From Oribacterium sp. (GTDB lineage Bacteria > Bacillota_A > Clostridia > Lachnospirales > Lachnospiraceae), in contig JAGAXP010000006.1 in assembly GCA_017940955.1 (NCBI GenBank), forward strand, positions 1 through 8,094: a stretch of DNA of 8,094 nt, in the 5' to 3' direction. Below, piece by piece: positions 1-6,174 of this stretch (its first letter is position 1; every line of letters begins with the position of its first letter). The notes under the pieces are model-generated. The model had not been told where the DNA came from. It ran no database searches and worked only from the letters and a program-made list of their open reading frames with translations. A program made the translations under genes and the position numbers.

Positions 1-134
1 GGGAGCGTTTCAGGGCGTTACCCCGTCATTCCACTCCTCGGAATATCAGTTAGAGAGACACTGTCTCTCCGTCACTTTTACCTCTTTGCAGGCGAACCCA
101 CGCAGAGTTTATATGCGACAACGTGTCGCTGCAC
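1..134 (-). ncRNA. 5' end of a group II intron inserted in virD4 (partial, runs off left edge)
   Basis: The VirD4 reading frame stops matching its family right after the first base of the codon following G-A-R-L-A-P-F-D. From there the minus strand begins GTGCAG, close to the GUGYG start of group II introns. A perfect hairpin follows at once (GCGACA, loop CGT, TGTCGC). Further stems are GAGAGAC/GTCTCTC and ATTCC/GGAAT, and there is a GGGTAACGCCC hairpin of a kind I recall from the Ll.LtrB intron. The insertion point inside a codon is what a spliced intron would allow. Only the first part of domain I is visible. The intron-encoded reverse transcriptase, domains V and VI and the 3' exon would lie beyond the left edge. 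The exact boundary is inferred from the loss of protein similarity. An unrelated rearrangement could give the same break, but the start motif and ordered stems favour an intron. Confidence 0.6.
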
Positions 135-711
135 TATCAAACGGTGCAAGCCTCGCGCCGCATGAAATCAAAATACTTTTTGCGGTCTTTCCGGCAGCTA
201 ATTTATATTTTTTATACTGACGTACCGCAAAGTGGTTTGGATCCTTCGCCTCAAGCTCATCAAAGAGCAAATCCACCGGATTCTTGAAGCTTTCATCATC
301 CTCCCTTGCTTCACTTGCATCAATCATATCGATGAGCATGGAAAAATTCTGCTCGCTCTCAGGGGCTTCATACCAGATAAAGCCGATGTATGCCGTATAT
401 AACAGCTTCTCGGCTTTCACCCAAAAATCTTCCCCTGACTGCTGGCCCTCTCCCTTCGTGTTTACTATGATCGTGTTTACCAGTTTTAAGATATCCTTCT
501 CACTACGGATGTAGGCGAAGGGGTTATAGTGCATGGAACGTGCGAAGTTTATTGTGTTCAAAACCTTTATTTTATATGGCTTGTAGATGATTTTCCCTTT
601 GTCATCTCTCTTGATATTTCCATCATCATCGACATCCGGAATGCCCTTTTTAAGCATCCTCCCGCACTCAACCAAAACCGTGCCTTTTGGATGAGTTTTG
701 TCAAGAACAAA
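135..711 (-). pseudogene. virD4: VirD4/TraG-type coupling protein, fragment lacking its N-terminus and interrupted at the 3' side
   Basis: This is a remnant of the type IV secretion coupling ATPase, a membrane protein that brings the relaxase-DNA complex to the conjugation channel. The recognisable part begins at H-P-K-G-T-V-L-V-E-C-G. It continues through N-T-I-N-F-A-R-S-M-H-Y-N-P-F-A-Y-I, the D-F-W-V-K-A-E stretch and K-L-A-A-G-K-T-A-K-S-I-L, all characteristic of clostridial element VirD4. The N-terminal membrane segments and Walker A loop, usually about 170-200 residues before this point, are absent. Instead there is an in-frame TAG at 712-714 and the intact tnpW gene ends at 732. This implies a deletion between tnpW and virD4. 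At 134/135 the frame is broken by the putative group II intron. The only start I can propose is a TTG at 675 within the conserved core, with no convincing ribosome binding site. It is probably not functional. The family call is firm and the pseudogene status is inference. Confidence 0.75.
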
Positions 712-731
712 CTATAATCACTTGCAAAATA

Positions 732-899
732 TCACGCAGGCTTTTCGTCCTTGCCTGCGCCCTCTTTTACTACTCTTAACGCCTTTTCCTGCATACTCAT
801 ACCTTCATCCTTGAAGTTCATCACGACCTCATATTTTGTCTTACCGATGGTGGTTTCAAAGCTCCCTCCGGCACTGTAGTTTTTCTCGTTATTTTCCAT
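732..899 (-). CDS. tnpW: TnpW-like small transposon-encoded protein
   Basis: This short gene encodes 55 residues, starting M-E-N-N-E-K-N-Y-S-A-G-G-S-F and ending with TGA at 732-734. The G-G-S-F-E-T-T-I-G-K-T-K-Y-E-V segment followed by a short acidic helix resembles TnpW, a small protein found in Tn4451-like and related clostridial conjugative elements. Its biochemical role is not established to my knowledge. The ATG at 897-899 is supported by a strong GGAGGAGA ribosome binding site just upstream on the minus strand. It follows the relaxase gene by 93 bp with two hairpins in between, and it precedes the truncated virD4. That places it in the transfer operon of the mobile element. The gene call is confident because of the ribosome binding site and intact frame. 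The family name rests on recognition of the short conserved segment. Confidence 0.75.
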   Translation of the reverse strand: MENNEKNYSAGGSFETTIGKTKYEVVMNFKDEGMSMQEKALRVVKEGAGKDEKPA

Positions 900-917
900 A
901 TTCTCCTCCAACGAAAA

Positions 918-972
918 TGGGACAGCCGTAATATGACTGTCCCAAAATAATAGACCGCCGATCTGGTGGTCT
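918..972 (-). terminator. Two tandem hairpins between relaxase gene and tnpW, possible weak terminator or attenuator
   Basis: Reading the minus strand downstream of the relaxase stop, a first stem (AGACCACC/GGCGGTCT, one G-T pair, 965-972 with 952-959) is followed by ATTATTTT. A second, perfect 8-bp stem (TGGGACAG/CTGTCCCA, 937-944 with 918-925) is followed by TTTT. Neither has a long U tract and tnpW follows 20 bases later with a good ribosome binding site, so partial termination or mRNA stabilisation is as likely as full termination. Confidence 0.4.
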
Positions 973-992
973 GTGTAATGTTACTGTTGCGA

Positions 993-2633
993 TTATAAAG
1001 ATTGATTATTTCTCGATCTGTTAATACTCCTGTTCTGCTGGTGGCTCTCATTTTCAAGCATACGCTCAAGATCTCTACGGTTATGACTTAATACCTCGAT
1101 AGACGCAAGCCTCCAAACTAACTGCGCATAGGGTTTCTTGGTTTCATCATACTCTTTCGTAAGAGTATCAAGCTCATTCTGCCATGCCTTGGGTTTGATC
1201 TTTTTATCGTCCTCCTCTATCATGCCCTGCAATATATCACGGTGGAATTTATAGGTGTTAAGCTCGGATTGATGCTGCATTTTATACTCCTGCGCCACGC
1301 TCTTCTTCGCAAAACCAAGGAAGCCTCCTTTTCCGACATTCTTTTCCTCGGCTTTTTTCAGTTTCCAATACTCCGAATTGATTTCCTGATATGGCACATC
1401 TTTATGCGCTTCAAGCAGTCTGGTAAGATAATTGATACGCTCCGCCTTGGTCGTCCTCGACTCCATAAGGGTATCGAATTCCTCTGCCAGCGACTGTTTT
1501 GCCGCCCTCATTTCCTCAAAAGTAGTCCAGCCCATATCATGCACGAATTTCTCCATAAACTCTCTCTTCTGAAGTTCGGCTCGGTCTGCGATTTTTGAGA
1601 TATATTTTCCCTTGTTTACGGGCAGGCTCAGGCGGTCATTATTACGCTTCGCTCCCTCTCGGATCATATCAAGGATTTCATTCCTGATAGCCTTAACGGT
1701 TTCAACTGCCTTGACCGGAATAGCCTTGATCTCTTCAAGCTCTTTCTTCGCCTGTTCAAGCATTGCTTTGGCGTTCATGATAATGGAGTTTCTTTCAATA
1801 ATCCCTCGGTTAATATCACCTCGGATGGTATGTATGCCGGCACGCTCCATTGCGCTTGCTTTTTCTCCAAGATGTATCTGCGGTTCTATTTCAAGTCCCT
1901 GCTCCTTGAAAGAACGATGCTCCCAGAAGTTCTCCGTCATACCAAGTTCGGCGTTTGCGGCATTGATTTCATCTGCAAGCTCCGCTCTCCATAGCTTGCT
2001 GTATTTCTGATCATCCCAATCATTGGTTTTCTCGGTGGTGCATTTCCATTGTTTCCGGTTCTGTTTATCAACTTTCTGCTTACCTGTCTTTTTATCAATG
2101 ACCGGAATACGCTCGCCGTTCTCGTCCGTGAGATATATTTTCTTCTGTTTCGGCATCCATTTTCCCTGTTCGTCAAGGCTCCTTAATGTCATCATAATAT
2201 GACAATGCAGGTTGCGCTGTCCCTTATCATTTTCAGAGTCATGGATGGCAAACTGCACGCACATACCCTTTGATACAAAATGCTTCTCGCAGAAGTCCCT
2301 GACAAACATGGTGGCATATTCATAAGTCCACTCATTCGGCAGTTCTATTCTCCAAGTCCTCGCAAGCTGTGCGCTCTTTCCCTTTTCAGCCATTTCGACT
2401 GAGTTCCATAGCTTCGCCGGATCCTTGTATTCTTCGGGAGCGTTTTCCGGCAGAAGCACCTCGTTATGAACAAGATCCTCCGCATACTTCGGATAATAGG
2501 TCTGTCCGTCATACTCGGAATACATCTTCTCACGGCAGATATACCCTGACTGTTCGACTGCGGAATGACCGCCGGAACACTTGGCACCTCTGCCGCATAT
2601 CTTCATGCGTGTGCTGATGTTTTTAATAGCCAT
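993..2633 (-). CDS. mobL: MobA/MobL-family relaxase
   Basis: This 546-residue protein would nick the element's oriT on one strand, attach covalently to the 5' end and pilot the strand through the coupling protein during conjugation. The MobA/MobL catalytic domain covers roughly residues 1-260. Visible landmarks are G-H-S-A-V-E-Q-S-G-Y near residue 22, L-P-E-N-A-P near 61, L-W-N-S-V-E near 75 and F-V-S-K-G-M near 119. The histidine cluster is H131 (A-I-H-D) with H143 and H145 (H-L-H-C-H-I-M region), expected to bind the catalytic metal; the nucleophilic tyrosine is probably Y31 or a nearby tyrosine. R-S-F-K-E-Q-G-L-E-I-E-P and the M-E-R-A-G-I motif close the domain. Residues from about 275 to the end are charged and helical, likely coiled coil. 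The ATG at 2631-2633 has a GAGGTG ribosome binding site five bases upstream. The gene looks intact, in contrast to virD4, so the element may still be mobilisable by another conjugative system. Confidence 0.88.
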   Translation of the reverse strand: MAIKNISTRMKICGRGAKCSGGHSAVEQSGYICREKMYSEYDGQTYYPKYAEDLVHNEVLLPENAPEEYKDPAKLWNSVEMAEKGKSAQLARTWRIELPNEWTYEYATMFVRDFCEKHFVSKGMCVQFAIHDSENDKGQRNLHCHIMMTLRSLDEQGKWMPKQKKIYLTDENGERIPVIDKKTGKQKVDKQNRKQWKCTTEKTNDWDDQKYSKLWRAELADEINAANAELGMTENFWEHRSFKEQGLEIEPQIHLGEKASAMERAGIHTIRGDINRGIIERNSIIMNAKAMLEQAKKELEEIKAIPVKAVETVKAIRNEILDMIREGAKRNNDRLSLPVNKGKYISKIADRAELQKREFMEKFVHDMGWTTFEEMRAAKQSLAEEFDTLMESRTTKAERINYLTRLLEAHKDVPYQEINSEYWKLKKAEEKNVGKGGFLGFAKKSVAQEYKMQHQSELNTYKFHRDILQGMIEEDDKKIKPKAWQNELDTLTKEYDETKKPYAQLVWRLASIEVLSHNRRDLERMLENESHQQNRSINRSRNNQSL

Positions 2634-2757
2634 GCCGACACCTCACTTTTCTGCTCTTTGGCAGATGTCGATTATGGTAGGGCGGCAGGGCAGACTTTGT
2701 GGACGGTGAAGCTCTGCTCTTTAGAGCTTCATCGGATGCAAAGTACACAAAAGGGTA

Positions 2758-2904
2758 GGCGTGCCCCGCACGCCGAAGGGGAAGTGTAGCTTCCCCTTTT
2801 GACTGCCGCAGGCAGGCAACCGCTGTCCGCAGGACGCCTCCGGCAGGACGCACAATACCACCGCTTGCGGTGGTATATCTGTGCGCACCCAGAAAATCTG
2901 GGTG
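2758..2904. other. Hairpin-dense intergenic region upstream of the relaxase, candidate oriT
   Basis: The 278-bp gap between the relaxase start and the accessory gene has no convincing gene but many inverted repeats. They are GGCGTG/CACGCC (2758-2763, 2769-2774), AAGGGGAAG/CTTCCCCTT with loop TGTAG (2776-2784, 2790-2798), CTGCC/GGCAG (2803-2807, 2811-2815) and GTCC/GGAC (2825-2828, 2832-2835). Two more follow: ATACCACCGC/GCGGTGGTAT with a 2-base loop (2855-2876), extendable by CGCACA/TGTGCG (2849-2854, 2880-2885) after a 3-base bulge, and CACCCAGA/TCTGGGTG (2886-2904). Transfer origins of MobA/MobL-type elements usually lie next to the relaxase gene and consist of such repeats beside the nick site. 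I cannot assign the nick site from sequence alone. Regulatory or terminator roles for single hairpins remain possible. Confidence 0.45.
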
Positions 2905-2911
2905 AAGGACT

Positions 2912-3310
2912 TTACGCTTCGCCGCCTTCATTTTCCTCGCCCTCCGCTTCTTCGTTTTCCTCGATTTCGGTATCTTCATTTTTCACCTCCGCTTTTTCGA
3001 CTTCTTGCTCCTCTGACGGTCTTTCTCTCACAACCGTCTTGACCATGTTCTGAACATCCCTGTTCTTGAATGCGCAAGCTATGATCCTGTTCATTTCCTG
3101 CTCGTCGAATTCATAGGCATTAAAGTCCTCCGGAAAGTATTTCAGCACGCATCCGCCCATCATATACTTGTGACGATCTTGGATACTTCTTATCCTCGCT
3201 TTTTCATCCTTGACCGCCTGATCATAGACTGCCTGCGCCTGCCGGAATTTCTCCTCCGCCTTGGTCATCTTCTTGGATTTCTCCATCTGTGTGATTGCTC
3301 TCTGTTCCAT
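2912..3310 (-). CDS. Small MobC/DUF3847-like relaxosome accessory protein (putative)
   Basis: The protein has 132 residues. Residues about 1-45 are highly charged and helical (M-E-K-S-K-K-M-T-K-A-E-E-K-F), probably a coiled coil. A compact conserved-looking middle includes M-M-G-G-C-V-L-K-Y-F-P, E-F-D-E-Q-E-M-N-R-I-I-A-C-A-F and R-D-V-Q-N-M-V, from about 50 to 90. The last roughly 35 residues are mostly glutamate. In clostridial mobile elements, small proteins of this architecture are encoded just before the MobA/MobL relaxase and are taken to be MobC-like relaxosome accessory factors that bind near oriT. I infer that role from position and general shape, not from a diagnostic motif. The ATG at 3308-3310 has a strong AAGGAGA ribosome binding site. 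It starts about 50 bp after the terminator of the upstream nonulosonate operon. I saw no clear promoter of its own in that gap, only a weak TATAAA. Confidence 0.65.
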   Translation of the reverse strand: MEQRAITQMEKSKKMTKAEEKFRQAQAVYDQAVKDEKARIRSIQDRHKYMMGGCVLKYFPEDFNAYEFDEQEMNRIIACAFKNRDVQNMVKTVVRERPSEEQEVEKAEVKNEDTEIEENEEAEGEENEGGEA

Positions 3311-3356
3311 GTAAAAATCTCCTTTCTTGGTTATGCCGTTTCCAGCGTTTATAGAT

Positions 3357-3404
3357 AAAAAAAGACGGTGACGAAAAATCTGTTAAGATCATTCGCCGCC
3401 GTCT
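3357..3404 (-). terminator. Rho-independent terminator of the nonulosonate operon
   Basis: On the minus strand, AGACGGCGGCG (3404-3394) pairs with CGTCACCGTCT (3373-3363) as an 11-bp stem with one mismatch and one wobble. It is followed directly by a run of seven T (3363-3357). It lies 33 bp after the stop of the deacetylase gene, so it ends the five-gene operon and insulates it from the mobilisation genes. On the plus strand the hairpin is not followed by T residues, so it acts in one direction only. Confidence 0.8.
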
Positions 3405-3436
3405 GCGGTAACACTATTATCATAAGATTATGTTGG

Positions 3437-4099
3437 TCAATCCATACGACTCTTTATCAGATAAAATGACTCACTATAATCTTGATATGCTGTAGCTCCC
3501 CTATATGCCGCCAATCCTCTAATAGCACTTTCATTTCTTGGGAATGGTGCTTTATCAATCTCGCTTTTATATATTTTCATTATTTCTATTTTTCGATCTA
3601 TATATCCATCAATATTTATAAATACATTCGGAACAAACCCGCTTTCCTGCTGAGCCTGATCTGTTTCAGATAATATTTCCATGCTCAAAACCGTCTTTAG
3701 ATATGGAGCGCGGAATGATTTTGTACATGAATAGACTGCATCAAATATAACACGATGATCCGAATGCACATCAAACCGATAAGGAACAAGAAGCAACTCG
3801 GGTTTTACCTCTTCAAAAACAGCCTTAAACTTGGAAACAAGTTCTCCTGTGTCATACTTGTCAACCCCTGCAGGTTCAAGTTCCAAATTCCAGAATCCAT
3901 CAAAAGAATATGCGGACTTTACAGATTCTATTTCGGCATTTCTTTCCTCAACTCTTTCTTGCTTATAGCCATATTCTGTCTTCATGTTGGTAACATTAAG
4001 CCAATACAGTTTATGACCTTGATCCTTAAATTTTAAAAGTGTTCCGCCAGCTCCCAGCGTTTCATCATCTGGGTGTGGAGAAATAACCAACACATTCAT
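3437..4099 (-). CDS. PIG-L/LmbE-family N-acetyl-sugar deacetylase
   Basis: This 220-residue protein is typical in length for the PIG-L family of zinc-dependent deacetylases, which remove acetate from N-acetylhexosamine groups. The hallmark motif H-P-D-D-E is at residues 9-13, right after the first beta strand (N-V-L-V-I-S-P). The second metal motif H-S-D-H is at 112-115, in L-V-P-Y-R-F-D-V-H-S-D-H-R. No signal peptide or membrane segment is visible, so it should act in the cytoplasm. The ATG at 4097-4099 overlaps the upstream stop codon as ATGA, a sign of translational coupling. A GGAGAG ribosome binding site lies about eight bases upstream. It is the last gene of the operon. Next to a formyltransferase, the simplest reading is that it exposes an amine that is then formylated. 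The substrate (free ManNAc, the nonulosonate itself or a nucleotide-linked precursor) cannot be told from sequence. The family call is strong. Confidence 0.88.
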   Translation of the reverse strand: MNVLVISPHPDDETLGAGGTLLKFKDQGHKLYWLNVTNMKTEYGYKQERVEERNAEIESVKSAYSFDGFWNLELEPAGVDKYDTGELVSKFKAVFEEVKPELLLVPYRFDVHSDHRVIFDAVYSCTKSFRAPYLKTVLSMEILSETDQAQQESGFVPNVFINIDGYIDRKIEIMKIYKSEIDKAPFPRNESAIRGLAAYRGATAYQDYSESFYLIKSRMD

Positions 4100-4986
4100 C
4101 TAAGATACTCTCCTTCGCTTAATCTTACGTTATCGCAATCTAAAACATGAACCGTTCCATCATATGCCTTTATCACATAATCTGTTTCAGAATTGACTTT
4201 CAGCACTTTCCCTGGTTCAATATTCCTAAAGGCTTCCAATTTCTCAACCTTGCATTTCCAAACTTTTATTTCTGTCTCTCCATACATGAAATGCGCTCCA
4301 ACATATGGATGCGTTAATGCTCTTACAAGGTTATATATTCCGTCACATGACATACGCCAATCAATTTGTCCATCCATGCGACCTCTCTTGCGCCATGTGT
4401 TAGCACATTCCTGATCCTGTGGTATTCGTGATAATGATCCGTCACTAATTTTGTTTGTAAATTCTATTACCTGGTCTTTAGCCGCCTGAAGAACTTTTTC
4501 GTACAAAGACTGAGCATCATCCTCATAATCAATGGTTATTTCTTTTTGACTAATTATGTCCCCGGTATCTGCTCCTTCATCCATAACAAAAAATGTAGAT
4601 GCTGTCTTGCTTAAACCAAGAGCAAGTGCCCAAATAAGTGGGTGTCGTCCACGGTTATTAGGAATTGCTGCCGGATGAAAACCTATTACTCCATACCTTG
4701 GCAACGAAAGAAGCTCTTTACCAATCAATCGAGACCAGCCAAAGCAGTAAATAACTTCCGGTTCCTTTGATCTAACAAATTCCATTGTTTCCGCATCATT
4801 AATATTTTTTGTAATAAAACAATCGATCCCATATTCCTCGGCTAAAGGTGCTAAAGAATGAAAATCCGCATTAGCAGCAGAACTCTCCATTGTTATTATC
4901 CCAGACACAATCATTCCATTTTCGATCATGTGCCTCAATATTACATATGAGCTTTCTACACATCCTATAAAAATCGTATTTTTCAC
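4096..4986 (-). CDS. Sugar N-formyltransferase-like protein (Fmt/ArnA-N superfamily)
   Basis: This 296-residue protein has the formyltransferase fold, using N10-formyltetrahydrofolate to formylate an amine. The N-terminal Rossmann part (residues 1-about 190) shows I-G-F-H-P-A-A-I-P-N-N-R-G-R-H-P near 101-115 and G-A-D-T-G-D-I-I near 138-145. The C-terminal part (about 200-296) has the I-D-W, N-L-V-R-A-L-T-H-P-Y and later beta-rich segment typical of Fmt-like proteins. H104 and D140 match two members of the usual Asn-His-Asp catalytic set, but the Asn position (102) is Gly. This is unlike true methionyl-tRNA formyltransferase, which argues for a sugar substrate. The start is GTG at 4984-4986, overlapping the neuC stop as GTGA and preceded by GAGGTGA; the nearby ATG at 4988-4990 is out of frame. 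The operon position between neuC and a deacetylase suggests the acceptor is an amino sugar of nonulosonate synthesis. The fold is well supported and the substrate is inferred. Confidence 0.85.
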   Translation of the reverse strand: MKNTIFIGCVESSYVILRHMIENGMIVSGIITMESSAANADFHSLAPLAEEYGIDCFITKNINDAETMEFVRSKEPEVIYCFGWSRLIGKELLSLPRYGVIGFHPAAIPNNRGRHPLIWALALGLSKTASTFFVMDEGADTGDIISQKEITIDYEDDAQSLYEKVLQAAKDQVIEFTNKISDGSLSRIPQDQECANTWRKRGRMDGQIDWRMSCDGIYNLVRALTHPYVGAHFMYGETEIKVWKCKVEKLEAFRNIEPGKVLKVNSETDYVIKAYDGTVHVLDCDNVRLSEGEYLR

Positions 4987-6158
4987 TCATTCACCTCTAT
5001 GTCATAAAAGTCTTTTACGATACCAATATCTCCATATTTGTCAAATGTAGCTCGGATGATTTCTGTAATTCTCTCGGATGTATCTCCATTTCCAAATGGA
5101 TTTGTCATTGTTTTGACTTTTTCACGAAAATCTACGCTGACCGCTTTCTTCATAGCCTCAATAATTGCTTCACTTCTGGGCTCACAGCATATAACACTGT
5201 CAGGCATAAGCCGTCCCTTTTGTCTGTCTCCGATATTTACGGTAGGGACATGAAGGCAAGGAGCCTCTGTGATGCCACTTGATGAATTCCCCAAAACAAT
5301 GCAGCTCTCCTTCACTGCGCTTAAGTATCTCTTCACACCCAACGATGTTACGGCAACAACATTGTCTCTTTTTTCGGCATATTCATCTATGCGGGCATTA
5401 ATATACCTTCCACCTGCATCTGCGTTGGCTTTTGTTATTATGTATTTCAGATTTGGAAATGCATCCATTGCATCCATCAGCTGATCAAATTGCTCTACAC
5501 CGCTGTTTTCTTCCAAAGTTACTGGATGAAACGTTACAACTGCATAATCACCAGATAGATCAATTCCGAGATTTTTCCCCAAGTCTGCCTTAGAAATGAA
5601 TTCAGTATTCCTAGTATTCTCGACAGCTAATGCTCCAACATTGAATACTCGATCCGGCTGCTCGCCCATTTGTATGATCCTGTTTCTATAAACTTCTGTA
5701 CTGGCAAAGTGAAGTTGACTCATTTTTGTAATAGAATGCCTTATTGCTTCATCTATAAGACCTTCTGTAGCTTCTCCGCCATGGATATGTGCAATAGGAA
5801 TCTCTGCATTCATTGCAGCCATACATACCGCTAAAGTCTCGTATCGATCTCCTAGCACTATCAGCAAATCCAGCTTGTTATTGACAAAATACTTTCCAAA
5901 ACCAGTCATTGCCATAGCCATGTTGTTTGAAATGTCCTTGGGTGTATCCCCCTCTGTGATGCATTCTATCTTCTCTGCAATTGGAATCCCCGCCTCTTCT
6001 ATTTCCTTATACGTGTTGCCAAACGCAGGAGAGAGATGCATCCCCGTAACCAGAACCCTAATATCACAAAAATTCTCTTTTTGTAATCTCAAAATAAGCG
6101 GCTTAAGAAGTCCAAACTCAGCTCTTGTAGCTGTTAATACACCAATTTGTTTTTTCAT
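4983..6158 (-). CDS. neuC: NeuC/LegG-like hydrolysing UDP-N-acetylhexosamine 2-epimerase
   Basis: Members of this cytoplasmic family hydrolyse a UDP- or GDP-linked N-acetylhexosamine with inversion at C2, giving ManNAc (NeuC) or 2,4-diacetamido-trideoxymannose (LegG), the substrate of the next enzyme, NeuB. From the chosen start there are 391 residues, the normal length. Family landmarks are T-A-T-R-A-E-F at 8-14, G-D-R-Y-E at 103-107, H-I-H-G-G-E at 124-129, R-H-S-I-T-K at 140-145, G-N-S-S-S-G at 290-295, N-I-G-D-R-Q-K-G-R at 308-316 and D-F-Y-D-I near the end. An ATG at 6162-6164 gives two more residues (M-N), but it lies only two bases from the AGGAGG ribosome binding site. The ATG at 6156-6158 has the ideal eight-base gap and is preferred. 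It follows neuB by 16 bp and overlaps the formyltransferase start. Whether the substrate is UDP-GlcNAc or a bacillosamine derivative is unresolved; no 4,6-dehydratase or aminotransferase gene is in the window. Confidence 0.9.
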   Translation of the reverse strand: MKKQIGVLTATRAEFGLLKPLILRLQKENFCDIRVLVTGMHLSPAFGNTYKEIEEAGIPIAEKIECITEGDTPKDISNNMAMAMTGFGKYFVNNKLDLLIVLGDRYETLAVCMAAMNAEIPIAHIHGGEATEGLIDEAIRHSITKMSQLHFASTEVYRNRIIQMGEQPDRVFNVGALAVENTRNTEFISKADLGKNLGIDLSGDYAVVTFHPVTLEENSGVEQFDQLMDAMDAFPNLKYIITKANADAGGRYINARIDEYAEKRDNVVAVTSLGVKRYLSAVKESCIVLGNSSSGITEAPCLHVPTVNIGDRQKGRLMPDSVICCEPRSEAIIEAMKKAVSVDFREKVKTMTNPFGNGDTSERITEIIRATFDKYGDIGIVKDFYDIEVNE

Positions 6159-6174
6159 GTTCATATCCTCCTCG

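Noticed and set aside
821..1069. Minus-strand open frame of 82 codons across the end of the relaxase and the start of tnpW
   Set aside because: Overlaps both well-supported genes in another frame and runs through the hairpins; no ribosome binding site of note.
1242..2010. Plus-strand open frames opposite the relaxase gene (1242-1598 and 1612-2010)
   Set aside because: They mirror the relaxase on the other strand; their hydrophobic or basic composition follows from the antisense of charged codons.
2345..2587. Minus-strand open frames inside the relaxase gene (1937-2176 and 2345-2587)
   Set aside because: Alternate-frame readings within a clearly coding relaxase domain, with no family similarity that I recognise.
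2623..2979. Minus-strand open frame of 118 codons over the hairpin-rich gap
   Set aside because: Very basic, low-complexity translation read from repeats, overlaps two better-supported genes and has no recognisable domain.
3311..3356. Separate promoter for the MobC-like gene (TATAAA near 3350)
   Set aside because: No acceptable -35 box at the right distance, and the upstream sequence is occupied by the terminator.
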